Source of the DNA: Lenzites betulinus
Lineage: Eukaryota; Basidiomycota; Agaricomycetes; Polyporales; Polyporaceae
Length of the DNA stretch: 64,000 bases
Direction of reading: 5' to 3'
Assembly: GCA_022264855.1 (NCBI GenBank)
Contig: JABYQU010000084.1
Span: 18,075-82,074 of the forward strand
The position numbers were made by a program, and so were the translations under genes. Within the stretch, counting starts at the first letter, position 1; each line of letters begins with the position of its first letter. The notes below the pieces were generated by a model. It saw only the letters and a list, made by a program, of their open reading frames with translations, had not been told where the DNA came from and did not search any database. Shown here piece by piece: positions 45,367 to 57,478 of the stretch.

Positions 45367-48300
45367 TTAGGACACAAGCATGTACATATATCGGTCCGAG
45401 AATGCATTCAGTAGGAATGACTGGCATCGCTCTAATACATCGCTGCTTGACCAATCCCGGGGCGCAATCGGCCCAAATTCAGGTAATAGATGACAAGATC
45501 GCTCTATACGATCTATGGGGATGATACTAGCCAGTCGTGCACCTTGTCTACTTACTAAACGAGTGAATCTATACAGACCATGGTTGGGATGGGCTGAGGG
45601 AGACGACGGCGTGAACCACTCAACGTAAGCCAAATGTCCATCCGGTCGTGATGATGCATCGAGCCGCGGAAAGAGACTGATCAGGTTTGCTTGAGGAATC
45701 TTAAACACTATACGGACTTGTGCAACACGGAACCCTTTGTGACACACATCAGTATTGATCTCGTCAAGGTAGTATTAGTAGCACAGTACCTCGAATTGCA
45801 TGCGCGTCCTCAGGATCGTGCGCTCGGATGAGAACTGTGTCAAAGCGCCCGGGAACCTCCGTATCGTACTTGCCGCGTCGCGCAGGCCGTACATGGACGA
45901 CATCCTGAGGCTCAGCATGTGTAACACCGAGCCCTTGCGAGTCATTGAGCATGAGTTTGATCTTGTGATAGGTGGGTACTGCGGCGAAGTCGAAATACAC
46001 TCCACCGGATGCAAGCTCGACTTGCTGCATCGTCATACCCGGCGAGTTTTTCTCCGTAACGAAACGAGTCAGCGCATCCCGAAAGTACGAGGCACCGTAG
46101 TCGCACACGACATGGTCAAACCTCACAGCCTTGACGGATGGGTGGCGCGTCATCGAGATGCGAGGCTTCTGTGTGCGCACAGGACTTCGGGGACGTCCTG
46201 CAAGTAAGCCGTCAGTATGCAGTACTTGAAGTGATGTGCGATACAGGTACAGACCGGGGAGAGCACGAGTTGAAGCCGAGTCTATGGCCTGAGGTTGATG
46301 AAGATGCGCGGCGGTGGGTACGCCCGACATGTCAGGTGCGACGCCGGACCGAGAGACGTCAGGGTTGATGCCAGCTGGTGCGATGGTCATGGTGATGGGG
46401 GGTGTGCGCCCAACAGAGGCTGACGATGTGGGGATGGATGAAGCGAGTATGCGAGGGGTGGGAGGGTGCGACGAGACAGGACCGGGGGATGGTGAGTGTA
46501 CGAGGCGCCATTGAACGTACTTCTCATGTCGTAGTATCTTCTCCTTCCGCTGCAACCAGACAGTCATCTGCGCAAACTCGTCCTTGTGATTACTGGCTCG
46601 GTAGGCTTCTTTTGTGAAGTCTATGTGGAGGCGCTCGGAGTACTGTGTGTCGTAGTTGTCCGTGGTTCCGAAGAGCTCGATCGAGCGACGGTAATGCTCA
46701 AGAAAATGGAGCTTAGGTAGCTTGAAGTGCTCGCGTATGCCGAGGTCGACGAAAACCTGTTTGTTTGCATGGAATGACGCCAGCGCCTCGTCCAAGAGCT
46801 TGAGAGTGCTCGATGTGTGGCAAGCGTACTGGGCAAGGTTCAGAAAGTCGAGCAGTGCGCGAGTGGCGCGGACAAGACGAGCAGAGGACACACCTCCCGG
46901 CAGCTCAAGGCCCACAACGAGCCCCAGAAGGATGCGAGAGATGTCTTGATGTTCTTTCCCCGTGACGCGAGACATGGTCGAGATGCCTTTGGCAAAGTGA
47001 CGCAGACTGTGATTGAGGGGGAGACGACGGCAATGTGCGTCGATTTCATCGGCGCCGTACGCACTTTGCAGCCACGCGACCAGATGCTTCACTACCCCTT
47101 GATGAAGCTGATGAAGTAGATCAGGTGTGATAGCAGCGAAGATGTTGGTATATGGAAGGGATTCCCAAAACGGATGCTGGACGGGCTTGATACCGACGTT
47201 GTGACAGGCTCGCGTGAAAGCGAGGGGTCCCTCATCGATTGTTGCCAGAGCATCCAGGACTAGACCAATATCCCGCAGAGGGCGTGACGTATCTGCGGAG
47301 GACCCGAGGTCGCTGCGAGCTACATTGCACTTTGCGCACTCGCCGTTCTTGCATCCCGTCACGAGAAGTTGTTCTGGATAGTCCCCTACGAACGTGGCAA
47401 GTATGGGATGGCCCCGGCGTATGATACCGTTGCCGCAGGCGAAAAGCATGCCATCGACACCGGTTTTGACGAGTGGCTGAAGCACTTGAGACATACAAGC
47501 ATGGAACAGGTTGGCAAGTGTACGGCGGCGAGCAGCCTTGTTGGATATGTGAAGGAGACGGGAGGTAGGGAGGTATGCGAGCAATATCTGACCGCCGCGC
47601 GAAGGTTTGCATCGAATGTCCTTCGGTAGGTTTCCCAGCGTCATATAGACCGGGTAGGCTGTCTTGTTGCCGATCAGCGTGAGCTGAGTCTTGTCAGACG
47701 AGATGATAACAGGTATCACCGTGGCGCCTTTGCGCTCCTTCTCCAGAGCAGCCTAGAAGACGTGTCAGCACGCACATAAAGCAGGCATTGATACTACAAT
47801 GGCAATCGTACCTGGGTAGCCCACCACCACTTGCCAGTATTCATGTCGAAATAGGTGCGTGTTGTATGGTCGCGGTCTGCATAATGGCGCTCGGGGACCA
47901 GGAGGAGGAGCGGGGCAAACTCGGGATCGCCAAGCAAGGACTTGATGCACTGGATTATGTCGCGTGTGTACACTTCGAATGCCTCGTCTGCGACCACAAT
48001 CTCATGTCGCTCGAATGCCGGACGGCCTGTAGGGAGGCTGTCGACGATTTTGTTAAGGTCGCGCATGCGTCGATACGAGAGCGAGAGTGCTTCAGTGAGC
48101 TAGATCAGCGAGAAGAGGTCAGCATTGTATGTGAACAGAAAGCAAGACCGTCGACGTACACCTTCAATTTGTGTAAGGTCATCGAAGGACGTCGAGCCGG
48201 CGCCTCGGAGTTTGGCCCATCGGGCAACCTCCCAGTCCATCTTCGACGTGAAAGGGGCGTAGATGTTATGAGGATTGACCTCATCGAGGTCATGCTGGTA

Positions 48301-48861
48301 CTGGGCATAGGTCGACGATGTGGGTTTAGAATGGGGAACAGGTGCGCCGGCAGTATGGCCTGGGAATGGCACGACAAATGTCCGTGCCTGAGCTGTGCGT
48401 TCAGCAGCCTCACGCTCAACCGCTGAAGGTAAACGTGGTCCTGCAGGGGTCTCGTACATGGCTCTGGGATGGGTAGATTGGCTGCGTGGGGGCGACGAAG
48501 GAAGTGGGGGCTCCCAACCACCTCGGTAGGCCTCAGGGATGTCGTTGTTGCCGTCGTCATCGTCGCCGTCATCATCATCGTCGGTTTCCTCCAAGGACAG
48601 CGGCTGGGGGACAGGAGGCACAGGGCCGTGCTGTTCGGGAAAGTCGTTGTTGCCATACGCTCCAAAAAAGTCTCCTTCGAACGGCACAGGCGGTAGATCC
48701 AGGTCTGGAATGTGAGGGTCAACCTGAGCAGTCGTTATAGGGGTAGACCACTCTGGGAGCTGTTGTGCCTTTAGACAATCATTATTGCGTGTGAGAGCTA
48801 GATGCTTTGCGAGACCAGACAGAGTAAATACCCGGCTGCAGCCAGGACAGACAGACGGCAT
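45367..48861 (-). CDS. Plavaka-family DNA transposase
   Basis: Exons 48861-48160, 48099-47812, 47752-45790 and 45734-45367 give 1106 aa with no frameshift. The N-terminus has a C2H2-like finger (CPGCSRVF...KHLALTRNNDC). Then come WEVARWAKLRG, a segment around PERHYADRDHTTRTYFDMNTGKWWW, the core VIISSDKTQLT with NLFHACM, VGDYPEQLLVTG and CKNGECAKC, HQLHQGVVKHL, and YSERLHIDFTKEAYRASNHKDE. A C-terminal VEWFT...HLLPEFG domain completes the usual Plavaka layout. These are cut-and-paste transposons of the wider KDZ/EnSpm-like group of basidiomycetes. An in-frame 57-nt segment near 46202-46258 (GTCTGT...TTGCAG) may be a further intron. The intact frame suggests recent activity. Terminal inverted repeats were not found. 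Confidence 0.9.
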
Positions 48862-49248
48862 TGCCAGACAAGCGTGGAGGGAGCAGAGGATGCCGCACGG
48901 TCAGGTCGCCGGGCAAAGCGGTAACTTGGGCAGGGAGAATGGCGGCGAGCAGGCCTGGCGATTTCGTTGGGGCGGTCACGGCGGGCCGACTTGGCAGTTG
49001 AGAGCGCGTGATGACTCCCCAATAGGTACATTGAGCCATGAGCAGTGCGGCGCGCGGTTGGGTTGCCATCAACCGACTGTAATTGCGTCAAGACTCAGCA
49101 TCCATATCTCGCCGAACCCCAAAGTCAAGGACGTACGACTCTTTCTCCTTCCCCCCGCCTCTCTCTCTCTCCCTCTCTCTCTCTCTACCTCCCTCCCACT
49201 CGTTTACTTTCTCACACACTCTCCTAACTTCTATCTGCTTGCGTAGTT
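48862..49248. other. Divergent promoter between the Plavaka and DUF6532-like genes
   Basis: 387 bases separate the two start codons. A dense (CT)n/(CTCC)n pyrimidine tract lies at about 49141-49200, just ahead of the DUF6532-like start. The two genes probably share regulation. Confidence 0.5.
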
Positions 49249-51863
49249 ATGAGTATGCCAGGGCGGAAGACTCGCGCCAGCACCAGAAAGGCGCCCACTC
49301 ACGCTGTGCCAATGGGACCCAATCCCACACCGCTGAAGACGCCAGTTGCTGCTGGTGTACCACATGGAAAGGAGCCCCAGCGAGGAAATGCTGCGCAGGC
49401 GGAACCTCGTGAGTACTAATTACCTCCACGTTACGGGTACACAGCGTACATACCTCCACTAGTTGCGAGTCCACAAGATCAAACGGATATCTTGGGTGGG
49501 CGCAAACGTGCTCTTTCTAGCACAGAAGGTGGGCGCAAACCACGCGCTGTGACAGGGAAAAAGGTCAAAGGATCTAGTCAAGTAACCTGTGAGTACAACA
49601 CGACATGCACCGTGTACATGTACACTTACATCTTGGTCCAGCGGCAATCCCCGAGGAGATCGTGCCTGCTCAGCTCCCTTTGAAATCACGACTCAGTATG
49701 TCAATCTATCCCTTCTATAAAGCAGGACTTACATTCTGCATAGGAAAGCGGTATCTTGTTGATCTTTCGTCCAGTGAGGACGACACACCACTGAGTGCAT
49801 CACGAACGTCCTTAACCACGGGCGCCATCAATGTTGCGGCTGTGCAGCAGGCCCAGAACGATGCTGAGCATGGTGTAGACAGCGGTGAGGAGCTCAGTAA
49901 CTCACCTGGAGCTGGGGATCTTGCCGACAGCGACGAGGCCGAATTGTCTGAGTCAGGCGATGATCTGGAGGTTAATAATGCCGCTGCTCTTGAGGTTAAG
50001 CTTTCAGCTGAGGTATGTTTGGATCCAACCGGTACTGACCGTCGGGAGCGGTGCTGAACACATCTTGAAAGCGTCCTCTCTGGATTAAACGGTCGGATTC
50101 GAGTGTCCCTGGCAAGGCCGTTAAGTCGTCAAAGGGCGGATCTAAGGCGAAGGACAAGGGGAAACGTCGTGCACTCACTGAGTCAGGTACATATCTTGCT
50201 CACTGTTGAAGCCCGGAGTACTACCCTGACAACCATGCCTCCATAGATTTCCTCTCAGACGTCGAAGCTGAGTCGCTGGGTGGTAATGACGACAAGGAGG
50301 AAGATGAAGATGAAGATGGGTACATATCTGGAGTGTCGCAAGAGGTGTGTCCGGTGCGACGAGATCCAGCAAGTATATGGGCGTCACCACGAGACGACAT
50401 GGCGGCGGGTGCCAAACCAAACAAGGTTCTGTCACTATGACTAATAGCTTCCCAGGACTTTCGGAAGTGATACTGACTCTTGTTTTCATCCTTCATCAGC
50501 CCGCTGGCAAACGTGTACTTCAACACAAGGCCGAGGTGAGTCTGTCAACGATGCATGGGCAGGATGTACTTACATCTTTACTCTCAGCAGCCCGTATGGA
50601 AGCTGCCAGGTTCTAGCTCAGCAGCAGCATCGCTGGGCCTCCCAGCTTCACTCTCCACCCGCGTCGCCGCTCCCTCTGCTCCCACCGCACTCTCTGCCAC
50701 GGCGGTCAATCCCAACAATGACATTGACGACGACCTCCCAGATACTCACCATGCTCAAGATGATACAATCTTCCCCAACAACCCTGCTGTCGAGTCCGCC
50801 GTTCTTGCATCGGCCGTGTATGTGCTAGTGCCCTCGTCAACTGCTGGAGGGAACCTGTCTCTCAATGCCCAGCATATTCATGTAAGTGAGACGGTTCGCG
50901 CCTCATTCACACGCCTCGAGACGCTCCTGGTATTCGACAATGCCTTTCCTGATGCTCTTGGCCGCGCGCGATTTGTTGCAAAGGCGATGATGGATGCCGC
51001 CCATGCTCTTGGGTACACCGGCCTCCAGCAACGTATTGTAACTGATCCTACGTTCACTCGCACTCTTGGATCCTTGGTACGTCCCCCACCTGCCCATTAT
51101 ACTGGTTGACATAGACCTCACAAGATACACTTAGCCAAACCAACGCATCAGCACCTTCCGGAGCACCGTCAAGAAGTCTACCGATGCACATGTAGTCGCC
51201 TTCTTCGGGCTTACCCCGGGTGAACGATGTGAAGAGAAAGTAACATGGTTATTGAATCATTTGATGTACATCTATCCTGCCGAGGTAAGTACTCATGCAC
51301 AAACTGGTTCCGTTTATTTGTTCGCTAACCGTGACTGGGACTGACCAGTTTGGTCACGGAAATGTACCCTGGAGCAAGCCGTATCAACATCCTAGCATCA
51401 GCTCTATTGTGCGCGCGTGCTTCTTTGCTGGTCCGCTGTCGTTTGCCACCAAGCACGTTGATCGCTTCACTTCAACACTCCCTGCGCGTCCGGATGAAAA
51501 GGAGATCCCGATACCTATGTTGGCCCTTGTCGGTGCTGCAGTACGTACTACCCTATGAGCTTGTCTGACAACTTTCACTTACTATGCTCCCTCAAAGCTT
51601 CATGCGTCTGTGACTGAGTGGCGTTCCGGTGCACACAAGCCGGCGGCTTTCTCAGGCGACTCATACGTCGACGCATACAATGAGCACGTCATCCTCCTGC
51701 AGGGCATCCAGCTGAAGAATCTTCGGGCCTTCCATGTAATGATGCATCGCCTATATCGTCAAGCAACGTGAGTACCTCTTCATGTAGTCATCTGTCATCG
51801 CTGTGTCACTAACTTGTGTTCATCAGCGGCGTCCTCCCGGTGATGCGACCCGCGGTCCGCTGA
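49249..51863 (+). CDS. DUF6532-like protein, 3' end disrupted
   Basis: Exons 49249-49408, 49463-49588, 49642-49695, 49744-50012, 50072-50186 and 50247-50344 are phase-consistent; one or two short exons between 50345 and 50587 (such as one around PAGKRVLQHKAE) are not settled; then 50588-51076, 51135-51284, 51349-51540, 51598-51767 and 51827-51863. The N-terminal half is charged, Lys/Ser/Asp-rich and disordered. The C-terminal domain (PDALGRARFVAKAMMDAA, PYQHPSISSIVRACFF, EIPIPMLALVGAALHASVTEWRSG, MMHRLYRQA) matches the DUF6532 type found in many copies in mushrooms. Function is unknown. The last exon runs 14 bases, then enters LTR-like sequence and stops at 51861-51863, so the natural C-terminus is lost. 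Confidence 0.75.
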
Positions 51864-52501
51864 GGCCGGGACGGTACAGCTGGACACGGGCGTAACAGGC
51901 TGAGGCGCAGCCGTCGCAGCCGTCGCGAGCCGTCGCACGCCCAGGCTGAGTCGCGGGCGCCTGGGGATCGTGGTCGCAGCAGGAGTCTGGCCGTGCGACC
52001 GGCTGATCTCGGACCTTGGGAGAGCGACCCGGTATCGTCCATGTATATATTCCGTAGTTCGTAGTTTTCAGAAGGCAAGCAATCCCCACCCCTCAGATCT
52101 CATAGACCGGCCCTGGTATCGACTGCGACTGCGACTGCGACTGCGAACTGCGAACTGCGACCGCGAGCTGCGACGTGAACTTGTGACGGCGATCGCGGCT
52201 TCCTCTGACCATCGCGACTGCCCCGTCCACGCCTCCTTACCAATTCGCTGGCACTGCGACCGGTTGCGATAGAACCGGCGGACCGCGCACCCACCTTCCC
52301 TCTGCGATAGCAGGACGGCCGCGACCTGCGACGCTTCGTGGAAGCCCAGTGAAGGGAAACCGGCCCTTACTCGCAGGCGTTATCCTTCCCTCCCCGCACT
52401 ACGTCCGGCCTCGCCCCCTAGGCTCTCGGCCGCGCCCTCTATCCTGCTGTTATAGCAGGTTCCAGTGCATCATTTTGGAGCCCACCGCGAGGGGGATATA
52501 G

Positions 52502-55500
52502 CAAGCAGTAGTCCGCATTTCTCCTTCCCCGGGCCAAACGGCAGTCGTCGCAGCAGCCATTGAGCCGGGACAACGCACACAACAGGCGCCGAAGCGCAAG
52601 ACAAGAGCAGCGACCAAGGATCCCGATCTCGGTTCCGAGCTACTCGTCGCAAGATTCAAGCTGCTCATCACCCAGTTCAGCCACCACCTAGACGACGAGA
52701 GGCTCTCTGCGATCATAGAACCGGTCTTTGTTCTCCTCGACCGCGGCTGCGAACTTCTGCGACGCGACCCCGCAGCCTGCGACTGGTTCCGCGACGCGGC
52801 CCTAGCCATCGCAAACCTCTCCCCGACCAGCCTCTCACCCGCTAGTCCCACACCACGCGACTCGGAAGGCCGCGAACCGACTGAATACCAAGCGCCAGCC
52901 TTTCATTCCCCCCTGTCCCCCTTAGAGGACCTCTTCGAGAACCCATTCGTGGACGTTATGCCAGAACCACAGGAAGCGCCACCACCAGCGCCGCAGTTGC
53001 GACCGGCCATGCCAGCGCGAGGTCACTCGACCGCGCCCACCTTCACTCCGGAACAGCCGCGTACGCTGCGACGCTTCTTTCAAGATATCGAAGCGCTCTT
53101 CGAGCGCAGCGGAGTAGAGGAGGACCGACAGCGCAAGCAGTGGGTAGTGCGGTACCTACCGATCGACGTATCCGAGCTCTGCGAGAGCCTCCCGGCCTAT
53201 GGAGCTGGAGTCGCGTATCGCGAGTTCGTCAAAGCGGTTACAGACCTATACCCTGGCGCGGAAGAGTCGCGCAAATATTCGGTCGCAGATGTCGAGGCAC
53301 TCGTCGCAAGACGAGCGGCCGTCGCAATCACTAGCATCACCGAGCTATCCAGCTACTATCGCGACTTCTTCGCGATGACCACCTACCTCATATCGCAAGC
53401 GCGACTGTCGACGTCCGAGCAGTCGCGTCTGTTCGTCAAAGGAATCCGCGCTCCCCTATGGGACCAAGTGTCGCAGAGGCTGCAGCTCAAAGACCCGGAC
53501 CACTATCCGGACGACCCTTACGAGCTAAACAAAGTGTACGAGGCCGCGAAGTTTGTCCTCCACGGAACGCTCGCAACCGCCCCCCTCCCATCTAGCGCCA
53601 ACGCGACCGCAAATGTCGCGAACCCGTCAGTAAAGGTGGAAGACCTCGCCCCTCTGTTGCGATTGCTCGCACAGTCCGTGAACGAGCGAGGAAACGCCCC
53701 TGGTCCTGCCGCACAGTCGCAACAGAATCGCTTGTCGGGAGCTACGCGACGCAGGACCAGAACGATGGCTTCTGCCACTATTGCGGGAACGCCGGCTGCA
53801 TGCTACGGAACTGCCCCTTTGTCCAGGAAGACGTCGACGCAGGGCGGTGTATCCGGAACCACGAAGGACGGGTCTGTCTACCCAACGGGATGTATGTGCC
53901 CAGGTTCATGCATGGCTTCAATCACTTGTGGTTGCCACCATAATAATATAATCCCCCACCAGACTGGTGCACACCTCGTGTATTTTGTGATCACCACTTG
54001 TAATTGTTTAACGCTACCCCAGCCATTGTATTATAAGTGTCAAGTATTATATTATAAGGACCACCTATTGTACAATCCCTGGGCAGTTTGTTTTTGATAC
54101 TGTGGGCGCGTATTTGGGATTGTACAATCCCTGGGCAGTTTGTTTTATATTCTGGCAGCTGTGCCTGGTTTGCGTTTATCCATTATACAATCAGTGCCTG
54201 CTTGTAGGTCCCTGTTTACCGCTTAATGGGCGCTTTTTTGGCTTCCTAATAGGGTAGGCATACCAAATGACCGCATTTGGGCGCTTTTTTGGCTTCCAAA
54301 TGGGGCAGGGGCCTACTACCCCCTGGGGGCTCCCTTTTGGCCCCCCTGGGCGCATTATTGCCCTACTTTGTGCCCTATGTATATGTGGTGATCATGATAC
54401 ATATGGTGTTCTGTGGGGGCTAAAAACCGACCAAAAGCAGTCAAAAATGCGAACCCAGGGCAGGGGTCAGCAGGTCCTGGTAGGTGCATGCAGCATATAT
54501 GGTTCCTCTGGGCCCATTATGTTGATCAATATATCATTTGAAAGCTATAGCACAGGGCTTTCTGGGACAGCTATTTGCATAGCCCCCGATGCTGTACTGA
54601 TGAAGATATGGCCTTTCGCATTTTCGCAAAAAGCAGCCGTTTTGTTTGCTCAATAGCTCCTGATCCAGGGCACATATAAATCCACCCTATACACCGTTAG
54701 ATTTGTATTTAGCAGACCTTTAGAACAGGCCTACTCTCAGGATATTCCATCCACATGTATTCTGTCCCTCCTCCTGCCTCCCTGCCAATAGATCGCCCTC
54801 CAGGGCCCTCAGTTCCTAATGGATTCCCTTGAAAGCCTTTGTAGTGTGTACTGGCAATATATCCATACATATTTCCAGCTTGGCATGATTTAGAATGGCC
54901 TACCCCTTCCGTGCCCTCTTGCTGTACATTTGGTGCACTTCCAGCTTGTTTGCTCCATAATATTATATCCTGTACAGATATGGCCCTGCTCTCTTTTGCA
55001 TGTTGTCTGTGTATACTATAGCTACCAATAAATGTGCTCAAAAGTGTTATCACATCTGGATCTCTTATAGGCTCCTTATCAGTAGCCCACAGTGTAGCCC
55101 AATCTATCGCGTTTTGGGGGCATATTATTTAGATCAGACAGCACAGCTGTACTGGCATAGTGTTCAGGATTACATTGCACCAAACATCATGAGATTTGGT
55201 GGAGAAGTGACGGAGGTATGGAGGGAACACCTCAGAACAGCCCTGATGCAGTTGGTGAAGAATACATGAATGCACTGCTGTAAGCTGTGCTTGAGCATGT
55301 AGACCACCATTTGGGATATTCTGCCCATACCTCCGTCACTTCTCCACCAAATCTCATGATGTTTGGTGCAATGTAATCCTGAACACTATGCCAGTACAGC
55401 TGTGCTGTCTGATCTAAATAATATGCCCCCAAAACGCGATAGATTGGGCTACACTGTGGGCTACTGATAAGGAGCCTATAAGAGATCCGATGTCGATAAC

Positions 55501-56937
55501 ACTTTTGAGCACATTTATTGGTAGCTATAGTATACACAGACAACATGCAAAAGAGAGCAGGGCCATATCTGTACAGGATATAATATTATGGAGCAAACAA
55601 GCTGGAAGTGCACCAAATGTACAGCAAGAGGGCACGGAAGGGTAGGCCATTTAAATCATGCCAAGCTGGAAATATGTATGGATATATTGCCAGTACACAC
55701 TACAAAGGCTTTCAAGGGAATCCATTAGGAACTGAGGGCCCTGGAGGGCGATCTATTGGCAGGGAGGCAGGAGGAGGGCAGAATACATGTGGATGGAATA
55801 TCCTGAGAGTAGGCCTGTTTAAAGGTCTGCTAAATACAAATCTAACGGTGTATAGGGTGGATTTATATGTGCCCTGGATCAGGAGCTATTGAGCAAACAA
55901 AACGGCTGCTTTTTGCGAAAATGCGAAAGGCCATATCTTCATCAGTACAGCATCGGGGGCTATGCAAATAGCTGTCCCAGAAAGCCCTGTGCTATAGCTT
56001 TCAAATGATATATTGATCAACATAATGGGCCCAGAGGAACCAATATGCTGCATGCACCTACCAGGACCTGCTGACCCCTGCCCTGGGTTCGCATTTTTGA
56101 CTGCTTTTGGTCGGTTTTTAGCCCCACAGAACACCCTATATGTATCATGATCACATATACATAGGGCACAAAGTGGGCAATAATGCGCCCAGGGGGGCCA
56201 AAAGGGAGCCCCAGGGGGTGGTAGTAGGCCCTGCCCCATTTGGAAGCCAAAAAAGCGCCCAAATGCGGTCATTTGGTATGCCTACCCTATTAGGAAGCCA
56301 AAAAAGCGCCCATTAAGCGGTAAACAGGGACCTACAAGCAGGCACTGATTGTATAATGGATAACGCAAACCAGGCACAGCTGCCAGAATATAAAACAAAC
56401 TGCCCAGGGATTGTACAATCCCAAATACGCGCCCACAGTATCAAAAACAAACTGCCCAGGGATTGTACAATAGGTGGTCCTTATAATATAATACTTGACA
56501 CTTATAATACAATGGCTGGGGTAGCGTTAAACAATTACAAGTGGTGATCACAAAATACACGAGGTGTGCACCAGTCTGGTGGGGGATTATATTATTATGG
56601 TGGCAACCACAAGTGCTTCAATGGCCTCACTATGCGCGATCGAGTCTACGAGTGGCATCGTCGCAATCCCAATCAGCTCGCGTCGCGGCCGGCGTCGCAG
56701 ATGGTGTTCGAGATCGCAGAGGACCCGTACACGGCGAGTGGCTTTGCGCTTGCGACGGAGGACCGGATCGCACAGCTGGAGTACGAGCTTTACGCTCTGC
56801 GACGGACCAAAGAACGCTTCGACGGAGTAGAGGTACCTTCCTATCGGCGACCTACCCAACGGCCACGACCGGGACTCCGCCCAGCTGCTGTTGTAGCGAT
56901 GATGCATCAGAGGCCGTACAGCGCCCACCCCCCGTGA
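52502..56937 (+). pseudogene. Retrotransposon gag, frameshifted and split by an insertion
   Basis: An open frame runs from 52502 (after a TAG at 52499) with the first ATG at 52958. The capsid-like part has RTLRRFFQDIEALFERSG, YREFVKAVTDLYPGAEE and LSSYYRDFFAMTTYL, typical of basidiomycete LTR-element Gag. Near 53738 one base appears lost: beyond it the zinc knuckle CHYCGNAGCMLRNC is in another frame. The knuckle is CX2CX4CX4C, with Cys instead of the usual His. At 53922/56616 a foldback element splits the gene; the 3' part resumes at 56616 with RDRVYEWHRRNPNQ and ends at 56937. Two independent lesions make it non-functional. Confidence 0.8.
53923..56615. mobile_element. 2.7-kb foldback element inserted in gag
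   Basis: The arms 53923-55221 and 55325-56615 are inverted copies of about 1.3 kb with a few small indels, around a 103-bp loop. The ends read CACTTGTGG...CCACAAGTG, flanked by a 7-bp direct repeat CTTCAAT (8 bp, GCTTCAAT, if the terminal G is counted in). Removing the element and one repeat restores the gag frame. The element is markedly more AT-rich than its surroundings. Each arm has a 27-bp direct repeat containing TGTACAATCCCTGGGCAG (54068-54095 and 54120-54146). Frames within the arms (54267-54656; 55886-56272 in mirror) differ by indels and match nothing that I know. A non-autonomous hAT-like origin is possible. Confidence 0.85.
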
Positions 56938-57128
56938 TGCACCAAAGACCGTACGTTTAGGCGCCCCCTTGGCGAGGCGCGGGGTTACTACTGGGCCCTC
57001 TCGGCACCTCGGCACATGTCCTAAAGCGGTAATTCGTGTGTAATATGTCGCGCGCACCGCGTAAACGCCTCCCGGACGTATTATTCAGCTTCGCGTAGTG
57101 TATACAGAGCGCCCGGGCGCCCCTTCCT
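56938..57128. other. Sequence 3' of gag
   Basis: GC-rich sequence with no coding or repeat signal that I can name; probably residual retroelement or spacer DNA. Confidence 0.4.
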
Positions 57129-57303
57129 CCTCCCGGGCACCTCGGGGATGCCCTTGGAGAGCGCCCGGCCACCTACCAGCCTCCCGGGCACCTCGGGGAT
57201 GTCCTGGGAGAGCGCCCGGCCACCTACCAGCCTCCGGGCACCTCGGGGATGTCCTGGGAGAGCGCCCGGCCACCTACCAGCCTCTCGGGCACCTCGGGGA
57301 TGA
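57129..57303. repeat. 51-bp tandem repeat, 3.4 copies
   Basis: Units start at 57129, 57180, 57231 (50 bp) and a partial one at 57281. Each contains GGGCACCTCGGGGATG and GAGAGCGCCCGGCCACCTAC. Copies differ by one or two bases, so the array is young. Confidence 0.9.
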
Positions 57304-57478
57304 TCTACCATGGGGTTTATACCCTTGGAGAGCGCCTGGTTACATGTAGATTGCACAACTACAGAAGTAAATGTATACAAGGGGGCTAGGCGGAGAGTTA
57401 TAAAGGATCATCATGGGGAACGAGGTACAGGGAAGTGCACAGATACAAGGGCGGTGAAGGATGTTGTCATGTAATCCA

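Larger units (their letters stand above)
51841..56937 (+). mobile_element. LTR retrotransposon fragment (probably Ty3/gypsy)
   Basis: A sequence starting TGATGCGACC interrupts the DUF6532-like gene at 51841. About 51841-52470 is non-coding, GC-rich and full of CTGCGA repeats, fitting a 5' LTR and leader; TTGGAGCCCACCGCG near 52475 could be the primer-binding site. A gag frame follows. There is no protease, reverse transcriptase or integrase and no second LTR copy in the window, so the element is truncated after gag. The boundaries are approximate. Confidence 0.6.

Noticed and set aside
45142..49248. Terminal inverted repeats of the Plavaka element
   Set aside because: I compared the flanks by eye and found no convincing inverted pair or target duplication.
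52450..52851. 133-aa minus-strand ORF
   Set aside because: Antisense to the N-terminal part of the gag frame; no domain.
54267..54656. 129-aa ORF in the foldback arm
   Set aside because: The mirror copy in the other arm has a different reading because of small indels, so selection on the protein is unlikely.
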